Shown one piece after another: positions 23,305 to 33,663 of a stretch of DNA of 46,538 bases. The notes under the pieces were generated by a model, which was given only the letters and a program-made list of their open reading frames with translations, was not told the origin of the DNA and did not search any database. A program made the translations under genes and the position numbers. The stretch's first letter is position 1. Every line of letters begins with the position of its first letter. This stretch comes from Lachnospiraceae bacterium (GTDB lineage Bacteria; Bacillota; Clostridia; Lachnospirales; Lachnospiraceae). The stretch covers positions 1-46,538 of the forward strand of contig JAUNIX010000024.1 of the NCBI GenBank assembly GCA_030523275.1. The letters run 5' to 3'.

Positions 23305-25986
23305 TTATTTTGTTTTTTTACTTTTAATAGAACTCCATTTGCCATAAATCTTTTTCGTACCTGCTTTTTTATATGCTCTGACTTTTACATAATATTTTTT
23401 CTTAGCTGTCAGTTTTTTAATTGTATAACTCGTTTTGGTTACAGATTTTGTTTTGGAATTCTTGAATTTAGAGGATTTACTGTATTTGATTTGATATCCA
23501 GTAACATTTCCTGCATTTTTCTTTACCTTAACCGTCAATTTCTTTTTCTTACCTGTAACACTCTTAATCACAGCCTTCTTTGGTTTAATATAAAAGCTTG
23601 TTTTAAGTGTTCCCGTGTACTTACCTTTTCCTTTAATTGTCACATTTGCTTTTCCTGTAGATTTATTGGCGGAATAGGATACTGTATAATCTGTTCCCTG
23701 TTTAAGCAATATTTTACCAGCCTTTACTGTCAATTTCTTTGTAATTGGTTTTCCCGTGTAAACAGAATCAGAAGGTTTTGAAACAAATGTAATTTTCCTT
23801 TTTTCAGTACTAGTCGTAACCGGATTCGTCGTATCCGTACCGCTAGTTGTTGGTTCACTTGTAGTAGCTGTACTAGTATCTGTTGATGCACCAGTTCCAG
23901 AGCTATTATGAGTAATATTACTGCTTTCTGCACGATAAATTACTTTATCGTCATTAATGGTTTCCTGAATAAACTGATTTTTTTGTGCTTCCTTTGTACT
24001 CAAACCTAAAAATTCCTCCTCAATGGGATTTTTATTTACGATAACAAAGTCCGCTTCTTTTCCTACTGAAATAGATCCTTTGCTATTTTCTTCAAAATTC
24101 TGCCATGCACCGTTTATCGTGACTGCTTTTAAAGCTTCGTATCCGTTGATTCTTTCATCTCTCGTATCATTTTTTACATTCTCATTAATTTTTTTTGTAA
24201 TTCTTGAATCAAAATCACCATTTGAAGAACCACGCCCAATCGCCTGTCCATCTCTAGTGATACGATTTGCCGCATTAAAAATACTAAACAACATATTTGG
24301 CGGTGCTACTGGAGAATCCTGATGCATGGTGACACTCACATGCTTTTCAACTGCATCTTTCATCGGGCTGATCAACTGCCCTCTTATCGGTCCTAATGTA
24401 GAATACAGATGATAATCTCCGTAATAATAAACGTGATCCGTAAAGAAGGAAAAATTAATATCTAGTTCATCCGCTTCTTTCAACTGTTTCTGTGTAATCG
24501 TTTGGGCATGAATGATCACTGGACGAACTTCATTTCCAATCTTTTTAACTGCTTCCTTATTTGTCACATCAATGCCAGCTTGTTTCAATGCATTTCGATA
24601 ACTGTTTATAAATTGACTGATGGCTGCTGTTCCATTCGCATGTGCAACAACCTGTAATTTATGTTTAATACCATATAAGAACTCTTTTGTTAATTCCTCA
24701 TCAGAAATTTTACTAGCGTTGTCACCCCACCAATATTCTTTTCCTTTACTTCCGTCCAAAATTGTCTCATTTTCATCTCTGTAATATCCACCATGAGAAG
24801 CATCGGTTGTATCTTCCTCAAACCATGCTGTCTTTCCCTGTGGAGAACCGTCTAAAAATATTTTAATCGGACCTTGTTTTGCATGGTCTTTGTTATATTT
24901 CGCTTCAGATGAAGGTGTAACGGATGAACCATTGATACCAGCTACTTCATCCTTTTTAGAATCGTAGGATAAATCATTATAAATATCAATTATTTTCTGA
25001 CTGTCATCTAACTGGGAAAGGACACTGGCAGCATTACCATTTGCTGTTGTAATACCATTTTTTGCATATGTCTGTATTGCCTGTGCCACAATCTCTTTGT
25101 TGTCACCAAGAGTTCCCAGATATTTGGGATCAAATCCTAAATTATAAGAATAGTAAAATACAGTAAAAAATCCATTTTCACGTAAAATACCAGTAAATTG
25201 ACTGATGTCATCCTCTTTTTCTATATCATCTAAAGTAACATTTTCATCTTTTCTATCCCAAAATTGTCTGATTCCATTTACGATTTTCTTATCCTTATAT
25301 TGTTCAAACAATTTATGATTAAAAATTGCTAACGCTTTTGAATTTACAACACACAAATGATCACTGGCATGGATATAAACAATCGGATATTCGGTTGAGA
25401 TTGCATCCAAATCCTCTCGTGTTGGCATCCGATAATTATCTTGCCCAAATGCTGTATTATCAAATCCATGTGTAATAAACCAGTACTGATCATCCTCTGT
25501 GCGTTCAACAAGCTTGTTTTTATTCTTCTGCTCCCATTCAGAAAATTGCTCCTTCCCCTGATTGATCAAAGATTCAATAGTAGTCACTCCCAAAGCTGGG
25601 GATGCATCATAGTATTTATCTACCATATCTAAATGACTATGAGAATCAAAAAATCCTGGAAGTAATGTATCTCCTTTTAAATCTACCCGGGAACTTTTTT
25701 GTTCTTCTGCCTTCTTTTGCAATGTTTTTAGTTCATCATTATTATAAGCAACCGCCTGAATCTTACCATCCTTGGTCAAAACCCCCTTTGCATAAACTGG
25801 TTCTCCAGATTGCGTTTCCCCTTTTGCTCCATCCACGGTAATAATATCTCCATTGTAATAAAAAGTGGATGTCTGATTTGTCTTTGTTGTAGAGGCAACT
25901 ACCTGAAAATTAGTTACAGGTAGTTGAGTCGTCCATATAGCAAATGCCATAATACTGCAAATAATTGCTTTATAATTTTTTATCAT
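23305..25986 (-). CDS. Secreted amidohydrolase (Amidohydro_3/YtcJ-like) with C-terminal Ig-like and fibronectin-like repeats
   Basis: An 893-residue exported enzyme. A signal peptide (about 1-32) is followed by a metal-dependent amidohydrolase domain (about 40-690). It contains LPGFFDSHSHLDM with metal ligands His116 and His118, VVAHANGTAAI, IIHAQTI and MHQDSPVAPP, a set typical of the YtcJ/NfdA type that hydrolyses N-acyl or N-formyl compounds. A Ser/Thr-rich linker (about 695-740) leads to two Lys-rich beta-domains: an Ig-like unit with GKGKYTGTLKTSFYIKP and a fibronectin-III-like unit with YQIKYSKSSKFKN and YYVKVRAYK. Their strong positive charge may hold the protein to the wall; no LPxTG motif is present. 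The substrate is unknown. It is expressed from its own promoter through an attenuator-like leader. Confidence 0.8.
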   Translation of the reverse strand: MIKNYKAIICSIMAFAIWTTQLPVTNFQVVASTTKTNQTSTFYYNGDIITVDGAKGETQSGEPVYAKGVLTKDGKIQAVAYNNDELKTLQKKAEEQKSSRVDLKGDTLLPGFFDSHSHLDMVDKYYDASPALGVTTIESLINQGKEQFSEWEQKNKNKLVERTEDDQYWFITHGFDNTAFGQDNYRMPTREDLDAISTEYPIVYIHASDHLCVVNSKALAIFNHKLFEQYKDKKIVNGIRQFWDRKDENVTLDDIEKEDDISQFTGILRENGFFTVFYYSYNLGFDPKYLGTLGDNKEIVAQAIQTYAKNGITTANGNAASVLSQLDDSQKIIDIYNDLSYDSKKDEVAGINGSSVTPSSEAKYNKDHAKQGPIKIFLDGSPQGKTAWFEEDTTDASHGGYYRDENETILDGSKGKEYWWGDNASKISDEELTKEFLYGIKHKLQVVAHANGTAAISQFINSYRNALKQAGIDVTNKEAVKKIGNEVRPVIIHAQTITQKQLKEADELDINFSFFTDHVYYYGDYHLYSTLGPIRGQLISPMKDAVEKHVSVTMHQDSPVAPPNMLFSIFNAANRITRDGQAIGRGSSNGDFDSRITKKINENVKNDTRDERINGYEALKAVTINGAWQNFEENSKGSISVGKEADFVIVNKNPIEEEFLGLSTKEAQKNQFIQETINDDKVIYRAESSNITHNSSGTGASTDTSTATTSEPTTSGTDTTNPVTTSTEKRKITFVSKPSDSVYTGKPITKKLTVKAGKILLKQGTDYTVSYSANKSTGKANVTIKGKGKYTGTLKTSFYIKPKKAVIKSVTGKKKKLTVKVKKNAGNVTGYQIKYSKSSKFKNSKTKSVTKTSYTIKKLTAKKKYYVKVRAYKKAGTKKIYGKWSSIKSKKTK

Positions 25987-26064
25987 CCCTATTTCCTCCT
26001 TTAAAACACTTTTTTGTTATCATTGTATATTCATCATATACTCATTTTCTCCCCTCCTTATATC

Positions 26065-26110
26065 AAAAAACCAGAGGGATTAGATAATTACTCTAATGCC
26101 CTCTGGTTTT
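26065..26110 (-). terminator. Terminator-like hairpin inside the amidohydrolase leader (possible attenuator)
   Basis: On the - strand, AAAACCAGAGGG-C-ATTAGA pairs with TCTAATCCCTCTGGTTTTTT (about 18 bp with one bulged base), followed by a T run. It lies downstream of the consensus promoter at 26163-26191 and 79 bases upstream of the start codon, so it sits within the leader. A short CTGG-AAAA-CCAG pairing just upstream shares the CCAG arm and could compete with it. Confidence 0.7.
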
Positions 26111-26162
26111 CCAGTCAGTACTCTTAATTTCATTCTTTTCCTATATGTTTTATATGAATAAA

Positions 26163-26191
26163 ATTATAATAATAATCTTCATACATGTCAA
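26163..26191 (-). promoter_or_regulatory. Perfect consensus promoter of the amidohydrolase gene
   Basis: On the - strand, TTGACA (26186-26191), exactly 17 bases, TATAAT (26163-26168). The expected transcript start near 26156 gives a leader of about 170 bases. The whole 25987-26318 gap thus holds the dnaJ terminator, this promoter and the attenuator-like leader. Confidence 0.85.
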
Positions 26192-26263
26192 CACTTTTTT
26201 AATTTACTATGAAAGAACGAAGCAGAGCATTTTATTTTATGATAAATTTCTTACATAAAATGG

Positions 26264-26301
26264 AAAAAGACTCTTTTAGAATATTAAAGCTAAAAGAGTC
26301 T
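26264..26301 (-). terminator. Intrinsic terminator of the hrcA-grpE-dnaK-dnaJ operon
   Basis: On the - strand AGACTCTTTTAG pairs with CTAAAAGAGTCT (12 bp), followed by TTTTT. It lies 17 bases after the dnaJ stop. Confidence 0.88.
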
Positions 26302-26318
26302 GGAATAAATGACTGTAT

Positions 26319-27461
26319 TTATTTTTTATGTTTTCCAAAAAATCCTTTTTTCTCAGATGATACTTCTCCCATTGCCTCCTGATAAGCGCGCAATGCCTGT
26401 TTTTGTTTCTCATTCATAGATTCTGGAACCTGTACGACCAATGTGACATAATGATCACCTCGAACATTTTTATTTCGAATAGAAGGAACACCTTTGCTTC
26501 TTAAACGAACTTTTGTATCTGTCTGTGTCCCTGGTTTAATTGTATGTTCGTATGGACCATCCACTGTTTGAATCGTAATCGTTGCTCCTAATGCTGCCTG
26601 AGCAAATGTAATCGGTTCTGTAGAAAACAGATCATATTCTCTACGCTGGAATTTAGGATGTCTGCTGACATTCACAGTTACTAATAAGTCACCACGAGGT
26701 CCACCATTTTTACCCGGTTCACCTTTGCCACGGATACGAATACTCTGACCGTTATCAATACCAGCAGGTACGGTAACCTGAATTTTCTTTCTCTTACTTT
26801 CATAACCAGTTCCACCACATTTTGTACATTTTTGACGAATAACTTTACCCGAACCATTACATTCTGGACAAGTCTGCACATTTTGAACTGTACCAAACAT
26901 AGACTGCTGTGTATATACAATTTGGCCACGACCATTACATTTTGGACAAGTTTCTGGAGATGTCCCCGGTTTCGCACCAGTTCCATGACAAGTGGTACAT
27001 TCATCTTTTAATGTGATTTCCAACTCTTTTGTACATCCAAACACCGCTTCCTCAAATGTAATGCGAATACCTGCACGTACATGTGCACCTTGAGTCGGTC
27101 CATTTCGTCTGGCTCTGGAACTTCCACCACCAAACATACCACCAAATAGATCGCCAAAGATATCACCCATATCACCACCATTAAAGTCAAAACCGCCAAA
27201 TCCGCCAGCACCGCCACCGAATCCACCATTTTGATCAAACGCAGCATGACCAAACTGATCATACTGGGAACGCTTCTGGGAATCACTCAGCACTTCGTAC
27301 GCTTCTGTTGCTTCTTTAAATTTTGCTTCTGCTTCTTTATCACCTGGGTTCATATCTGGATGATATTTCTTCGCTACTTTACGATATGCACGCTTAATCT
27401 CTGCATCCGTAGCGCTCTTGCTTACTCCAAGAACCTCATAATAATCTCTTTTATCTGCCAT
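26319..27461 (-). CDS. dnaJ: Chaperone protein DnaJ (type I Hsp40)
   Basis: A 380-residue co-chaperone that delivers substrates to DnaK and stimulates its ATPase. The J domain (about 1-70) has the HPD triplet in [12 protein letters not shown] Gly/Phe-rich linker (about 75-115, [15 protein letters not shown]) follows. Four zinc-finger repeats come next: [24 protein letters not shown] and CTKCGGTG (about 148-210). The C-terminal substrate-binding domains extend to a Lys-rich end. It is the last gene of the heat-shock operon and is separated from dnaK by a 230-bp gap holding hairpins and a diverged repeat. Confidence 0.97.
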   Translation of the reverse strand: MADKRDYYEVLGVSKSATDAEIKRAYRKVAKKYHPDMNPGDKEAEAKFKEATEAYEVLSDSQKRSQYDQFGHAAFDQNGGFGGGAGGFGGFDFNGGDMGDIFGDLFGGMFGGGSSRARRNGPTQGAHVRAGIRITFEEAVFGCTKELEITLKDECTTCHGTGAKPGTSPETCPKCNGRGQIVYTQQSMFGTVQNVQTCPECNGSGKVIRQKCTKCGGTGYESKRKKIQVTVPAGIDNGQSIRIRGKGEPGKNGGPRGDLLVTVNVSRHPKFQRREYDLFSTEPITFAQAALGATITIQTVDGPYEHTIKPGTQTDTKVRLRSKGVPSIRNKNVRGDHYVTLVVQVPESMNEKQKQALRAYQEAMGEVSSEKKGFFGKHKK

Positions 27462-27507
27462 TTTTATACAACCTCTCTACTATCTCATAGCTCGCTTATA
27501 TACAGCA

Positions 27508-27593
27508 TAAGCCGTATGAGCATTTCTCCTACGGCTTAACATGACAGATAATCGCATCCGTCATGTAGAACCTGCCGGAAATCTTCCGGCAGG
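27508..27593. other. Three consecutive hairpins in the dnaK-dnaJ gap
   Basis: Three inverted repeats stand in a row: TAAGCCGTA/TACGGCTTA (27508-27538), CATGAC-n-GAT/ATC-n-GTCATG (27540-27565) and CCTGCCGGAA/TTCCGGCAGG (27571-27593). None is followed by a T run on the transcribed (-) strand. They are therefore more likely mRNA stability or processing elements, or partial attenuators, than full terminators. Confidence 0.6.
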
Positions 27594-27638
27594 TAAATTT
27601 ACTTTTTTACTCGTTCTCACTGAAACTTGAGAAGGACA

Positions 27639-27690
27639 TTTTCACTAAATTCAAACTTCGCTATCGCTCGTTCTCATTAAGTGCTCAATG
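27639..27690. repeat. Diverged copy of the heat-shock operon intergenic repeat
   Basis: This stretch matches the core of the 119-bp repeat at 29617-29901 with several mismatches: shared TTCACTAA..., CTTCGCT, GCTCG and AAGTGCTCAATG. It occupies the same relative position, directly after the end of a gene in the same operon (dnaK here, grpE there). Confidence 0.6.
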
Positions 27691-27691
27691 C

Positions 27692-29551
<1,860 letters not shown>

Positions 29552-29616
29552 TCATTTCCTCCTAAATAATAAATAATATCTAAAAATTTAATTGATTATT
29601 TGCTATGTTATTTATT

Positions 29617-29901
29617 TTCGCACTAACCTCAAGCTTCGCTCTTGGCTCGCTTTCGCTAAGTGCCATTTTGTATGTTCCACTCGACTATCATTCGAATTTC
29701 GCCTTGCTTATTCTCATTGAGTCTCGGGAACGACTTTCGCACTAACCTCAAGCTTCGCTTTTAGCTCGCTTTCGCTAAGTGCTATTTTGTATGTTCCACT
29801 CGACTATCATTCGAATTTCGCCTTGCTTATTCTCATTGAGTCTCGGGAACGACTTTCGCACTAACCTCAAGCTTCGCTTTTAGCTCGCTTTCGCTAAGTG
29901 C
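29617..29901. repeat. 119-bp tandem repeats (about 2.4 copies) between grpE and dnaK
   Basis: A unit beginning TTCGCACTAACCTCAAGC starts at 29617, 29736 and 29855, a period of exactly 119 bp. The first two copies are full and nearly identical; the third is cut after CTAAGTGC at 29901. Each unit contains GCACT...AGTGC ends and GCTTCGC/GCTCGCTTTCGC stretches able to fold. The array fills almost all of the 359-bp gap between dnaK and grpE. No promoter for dnaK was found there. Confidence 0.9.
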
Positions 29902-29907
29902 TCAATG

Positions 29908-30465
29908 TCAGTTCGCAACTTTGACCATGCTGTGACGAAGAACTGTTTCTTTATACATATATCCTTTTTGAAGTTCTTCTGCTACAACATTTTCTTCGAG
30001 GGATTCATCCTCTATATGCATTACTGCATTATGAAGATTTGGATCAAATTCTTTGCCCTCTGCATTCATCGGTGTCACACCGATACCTTCTAGAGTTGTC
30101 ATCAACTGTTTGTAAATTGCCTCAATTCCTTGTACGAATGGACTGTCTTTTTCTTCTTCTGAAACTGCTGATAAACCTCTTTCGAAATTATCAACAACTG
30201 GTAATAATTTTTCTAAGACATCTTTTGCACCCATATCGTATTTTTGAATGGATTCTTTGGTCATACGCTTTCTGGCATTTTCAAATTCAGCCATCAAACG
30301 CTGATATTTATCTGTTAATTCCTGTATTTTCTGATCCTTTGGATCTTTGGAAGTTTCTTCTACAGAAGCTTCTTCCGTCTGTGTTTCATCTTTTTCTTCG
30401 ACTGTTTCTTCCACAATTTCTTCTGTTTGTTCCATTGCTTCATCTACTTTTTTCTTATCTTCCAC
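29908..30465 (-). CDS. grpE: Nucleotide exchange factor GrpE
   Basis: A 185-residue co-chaperone that releases ADP from DnaK. An acidic N-terminal tail (about 1-40, rich in Glu and Thr) is followed by a long coiled-coil helix (IQELTDKYQRLMAEFENARKRMTKE) and the four-helix bundle. The C-terminal beta-wing contains GIGVTPMNAEGKEFDPNLHNAVMH and GYMYKETVLRHSMVKVA, the family signature. The start codon is GTG with AAAGGTGG 7 bases upstream, in the 18-base gap after hrcA. Confidence 0.95.
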   Translation of the reverse strand: MEDKKKVDEAMEQTEEIVEETVEEKDETQTEEASVEETSKDPKDQKIQELTDKYQRLMAEFENARKRMTKESIQKYDMGAKDVLEKLLPVVDNFERGLSAVSEEEKDSPFVQGIEAIYKQLMTTLEGIGVTPMNAEGKEFDPNLHNAVMHIEDESLEENVVAEELQKGYMYKETVLRHSMVKVAN

Positions 30466-30483
30466 AGATGGTCCACCTTTCCT

Positions 30484-31515
30484 TTATGATTTCTTTTTAA
30501 ATATTTCATCTAACTCTCCAGTCAGATTCTTTAATGTCTTAACCACTTTTTGGTAATTCATACGCTTTGGTCCAATGATTCCTATGGTACCCATTCCACC
30601 ACCATCCAATTCATAGGTCGCAGTTACCATACTACAGTCTTCCATGTTTTTCATCTTCATTTCATTACCGATATAAACCTGAATTCCCGTATGTTCGTCA
30701 TCACCTTCCTGCGTTCCATCTACCAATTTTGTCAACGCTCTTTTTTCTACCAAAGTATCCAAAAGTTGTGTTGCTTTCTCCGGATTACCAAGTTCCGGAT
30801 ATTTTAAAATATTAGTTGCACCACTAGTATATATTTCAAGCTCATCTGCCTCGCGAATCGCTGCAGTAATTCCTTCCAATACGCAATCAAGAATATCAGA
30901 ATGGATACCTGCCTGAATTTTCATCGTTTCAATCAATTCCAGATTGATATCTCTCAATGATAATCCCTGCAAAAAACTATTTAATAATACATTCATCTTC
31001 AAAACTTCGTCATTCATCAATGGCTCAGGAACTCGAATCAAATGATTCTTGACAATATTCCCTTCAATAACGATAACAGCTAACAGACTTTCTTCATCTA
31101 CCTGTGACAACTGTACGAATTTTACAGAAGAATTCTTATATTGTGGTGCAGTAACCATTGTCGCATAATTTGTATTGGATGCCAACACCGAGGCAACCTG
31201 CTTTAACATAACCTCCATACGGTCAACTTTTTGCAGTAGAGCCTCTCTTCTTTCTTCTTCGGCTTCCTTATCTTGCATCAGCTGATCTACATAATATCGA
31301 TATCCCAAATCAGAAGGGATTCTACCTGCTGATGTATAAGGCTGGAGAATCAGTCCTAATTCTTCCAAATCTGCCATCTCATTTCGAATCGTTGCAGATG
31401 AAAGCTTGATCTCTGGACTTTTGGAAATTGTTCTGGAACCAACCGGCTCACCTGTTTCCAGATAATTTGTAATTATCGCATGTAAAATTTTCTTTTTCCG
31501 TTCTGTTAATTCCAT
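30484..31515 (-). CDS. hrcA: Heat-inducible transcription repressor HrcA
   Basis: A 343-residue repressor of class I heat-shock genes. It binds CIRCE and needs GroEL-like chaperones for activity. The N-terminal winged helix (RKKKILHAIITNYLETGEPVGSRTI, then SSATIRNEMADLEELG) is followed by YTSAGRIPSDLGYRYYVD. The GAF-like C-terminal domain ends with TATYELDGGGMGTIGIIGPKRMNY. It is the first gene of the operon, and a CIRCE element lies between its promoter and start, so it represses itself and the chaperone genes. Confidence 0.97.
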   Translation of the reverse strand: MELTERKKKILHAIITNYLETGEPVGSRTISKSPEIKLSSATIRNEMADLEELGLILQPYTSAGRIPSDLGYRYYVDQLMQDKEAEEERREALLQKVDRMEVMLKQVASVLASNTNYATMVTAPQYKNSSVKFVQLSQVDEESLLAVIVIEGNIVKNHLIRVPEPLMNDEVLKMNVLLNSFLQGLSLRDINLELIETMKIQAGIHSDILDCVLEGITAAIREADELEIYTSGATNILKYPELGNPEKATQLLDTLVEKRALTKLVDGTQEGDDEHTGIQVYIGNEMKMKNMEDCSMVTATYELDGGGMGTIGIIGPKRMNYQKVVKTLKNLTGELDEIFKKKS

Positions 31516-31539
31516 TCCCGTCTCCTTCCTTTTGTTTTA

Positions 31540-31566
31540 TTAGCACTCGTTCTTTTTGAGTGCTAA
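31540..31566. promoter_or_regulatory. CIRCE operator (HrcA binding site)
   Basis: A perfect TTAGCACTC-N9-GAGTGCTAA inverted repeat, the conserved HrcA-binding element, 24 bases upstream of the hrcA start and downstream of its promoter. Confidence 0.98.
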
Positions 31567-31579
31567 CATCTTTATCCTT

Positions 31580-31607
31580 ATATTATCACTTTATTTTTGT
31601 TTGTCAA
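31580..31607 (-). promoter_or_regulatory. Promoter of the hrcA-grpE-dnaK-dnaJ operon
   Basis: On the - strand, TTGACA (31602-31607), 16-base spacer, TAATAT (31580-31585). The transcript would start at or just before the CIRCE element. The rest of the 31516-31824 divergent gap is AT-rich and holds only the promoter of the carboxyltransferase operon on the other strand. Confidence 0.8.
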
Positions 31608-31761
31608 CACATTTTTTAATTTTTTTCGTTTGCCAGAAAAATTTATTCCTTTTTATCAAGAAATGATTACTCTCTTTTCAAGTTTCTACTTATTAAATAG
31701 ATGAAATAAATAAAATTTATTTTATAATAATAAATATCTATAGACCTTTTCATAAATCATC

Positions 31762-31791
31762 TTGAATAATACCCATAAAATATAGTAGAAT
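31762..31791 (+). promoter_or_regulatory. Possible promoter of the carboxyltransferase/sodium-pump operon
   Basis: TTGAAT (31762-31767), 18-base spacer, TAGAAT (31786-31791), 33 bases before the start codon. A GGGAGG site precedes the ATG. Confidence 0.5.
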
Positions 31792-31824
31792 AGGCGATGT
31801 AGATAAAAATTAGGGAGGACTAAT

Positions 31825-33249
31825 ATGAATAAATCAGCAAATAATTCTGCTTTCACACGAATCCAGTCTTTATTGGATGCAGGCAGCTTTGTAGAAATCG
31901 GTGCCAATGTCAATGCACGTTCTACAAATTTTCATTTATATAAAGAACAAACACCTGCAGATGGCGTAATCACTGGATATGGTTTGATCGATGGTCGTCT
32001 TGTTTATGTATATAGTCAGGACTCATCTGTATTAGGCGGATCCATTGGCGAAATGCACAGCAGAAAAATCACACAATTATATGATATGGCTCTAAAAATG
32101 GGGGCTCCTGTAATTGGTATTCTTGATTGCAGTGGAATCAGACTTCAGGAATCCACAGATGCTCTCCAAGGTTTAGGTTCTATTTATCAAAAACAGGCTC
32201 TTGCTTCCGGTGTTATTCCACAATTTACGATTGTTATGGGAAATTGTGGCGGTGGAGTATCCATTTTACCAGCTCTATCTGATTTTACTTTCGTTGAAAG
32301 CAAAAAAGGAAATTTATTTTTACAATCACCAAATACAATTCCTGAAAACAGCCGTGAGAAATGTGACACTTCCAGTGCAGACTGGAAAGCTTCTCATTCG
32401 CAAAACATTGATATTTGTGGAACAACAGAAGAAATCTATGCAGAAGTTCGACGTTTGATTGGTATTCTTCCATCTAATAACCGTTTTTCTGTCGTTCAGG
32501 AACCATGTGTCGATAATCTTAACCGTTTATGTGAAGGAATTAACAATGTTGCCGGTGATACCACTACGATACTATCTATGCTTGGCGACAATTATGAATA
32601 TATTGAAACAAAGAAATTTACTGCAAAAGAAATGAGCACTGGGTTTATTCGTTTGAATGGTATGACAATCGGATGTATTGCCAACTGTCAGAACGAGGCA
32701 AACACTGCGGAAACCTATCCAGATGTATTAACAGCAGATGGAATGAAAAAAGCTGCTTCCTTTGTAAAATTCTGTGATGCTTTTCATATTCCAGTACTTA
32801 CTTTATGTAATATTTCTGGATTTGAAAGTTCCTTCGAAGCAGAAATCGAGACTCCAGCAGCATGTGCTTCCTTAATCGCTGCTTATTCTTATGCAACCGT
32901 GCCAAAAGTTACCGTTGTCTTAGAAAAAGCCATGGGTTCTGCTGGAACCATTATGGGTAGTAAATCTTTGGGAACAGACCTTGTATATGCATGGAACAAT
33001 GCTCAAATCGGAGCTATGGATGGAATTCATGCAGCCAAAATTTTATATGAAGGAGAATCTGCTGCTACTATTCGTGAAAAAGCAAAAGAATATGATGCAT
33101 TATTAAACGAGGCCGATTCTGCGGCAGCCCATGGGTATGTAGACGCATTGATCAACCCAGAAGATACAAGAAAATATTTAATCAGTGCTTTTGAAATGCT
33201 GGCAACAAAGACAGAAGCCAGAAGCTACAAAAAGCATCCAAGTGTATAG
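31825..33249 (+). CDS. Acyl-CoA carboxyltransferase subunit (MmdA/12S-like)
   Basis: A 474-residue protein of the acyl-CoA carboxyltransferase (crotonase-fold) family, which moves CO2 between biotin and an acyl-CoA. The N-terminal half has ADGVITGYGLIDGRLVYVYSQDSSVLGGSIGEMHSRKI and VIGILDCSGIRLQE. The C-terminal half has the FIRLNGMTIGCIANCQNE region and VTVVLEKAMGSAGTIMGSK. It resembles MmdA of methylmalonyl-CoA decarboxylase and the 12S subunit of transcarboxylase, but is about 40 residues shorter and the oxyanion region MGNCGGGVSILPALSDF is divergent. The acyl-CoA is therefore uncertain. It leads an operon with a biotin carrier, a sodium pump and a second carboxyltransferase of the pyruvate/oxaloacetate type. 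Confidence 0.82.
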   Translation: MNKSANNSAFTRIQSLLDAGSFVEIGANVNARSTNFHLYKEQTPADGVITGYGLIDGRLVYVYSQDSSVLGGSIGEMHSRKITQLYDMALKMGAPVIGILDCSGIRLQESTDALQGLGSIYQKQALASGVIPQFTIVMGNCGGGVSILPALSDFTFVESKKGNLFLQSPNTIPENSREKCDTSSADWKASHSQNIDICGTTEEIYAEVRRLIGILPSNNRFSVVQEPCVDNLNRLCEGINNVAGDTTTILSMLGDNYEYIETKKFTAKEMSTGFIRLNGMTIGCIANCQNEANTAETYPDVLTADGMKKAASFVKFCDAFHIPVLTLCNISGFESSFEAEIETPAACASLIAAYSYATVPKVTVVLEKAMGSAGTIMGSKSLGTDLVYAWNNAQIGAMDGIHAAKILYEGESAATIREKAKEYDALLNEADSAAAHGYVDALINPEDTRKYLISAFEMLATKTEARSYKKHPSV

Positions 33250-33261
33250 AAAGGCGGCGAT

Positions 33262-33639
33262 ATGATGTATTTCCCGTTATTATCACTATCTCTTGGTGAA
33301 ATATTAAAAAAGGCATGTTTAAATACTTTACTGGGAATGGGAACTGTTTTTGCGGTTCTAATCTTTATCAGTTTGATCATTTCCTTGTTTGCTCTTATTC
33401 CAAAAATTCAGCAAAGATTTACCAAGAAAAAAGGAACCGAAGAGGCTCCTGAGAAAAAACCTGTTCCAAAGAAAACGCCTGCGGCTCCTGTTGTAAATAC
33501 ACAACCTGAAATGGATGATTTAGAATTAGTCGCAGTCATTACCGCTGCTATTGCAGCATCTACAGGTGTTTCAGAAGATAGTTTTATCGTCCGTTCCATC
33601 AGACGTATGCCGGCTGATCACTGGACAAAATCATTTTAA
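33262..33639 (+). CDS. OadG-like gamma/delta subunit of a sodium-pump decarboxylase
   Basis: A 125-residue protein with an N-terminal membrane helix (about 20-46, LLGMGTVFAVLIFISLIISLF) and a basic, Pro/Ala-rich linker. A short C-terminal segment, LELVAVITAAIAASTGVSEDSFIVRSIRR, is characteristic of OadG/MmdD-type assembly subunits. These tie the carboxyltransferase to the membrane pump. It starts 12 bases after the carboxyltransferase stop, with AGGCGG before a double ATG. Confidence 0.8.
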   Translation: MMYFPLLSLSLGEILKKACLNTLLGMGTVFAVLIFISLIISLFALIPKIQQRFTKKKGTEEAPEKKPVPKKTPAAPVVNTQPEMDDLELVAVITAAIAASTGVSEDSFIVRSIRRMPADHWTKSF

Positions 33640-33663
33640 ATTCTATTAGGAGGAACAAAAATT

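Noticed and set aside
26065..26110. Second terminator of the dnaJ transcript
   Set aside because: A perfect promoter lies between the dnaJ terminator (26264-26301) and this hairpin, so it is better read as part of the amidohydrolase leader, although it may also stop dnaJ read-through.
29617..29901. CRISPR array
   Set aside because: The repeats are direct tandem 119-bp units without unique spacers and there are no cas genes in the window.
30039..30500. 153-codon + strand frame opposite grpE
   Set aside because: It is antisense to grpE, Leu/Phe/Ser-rich, and has no supporting signals.
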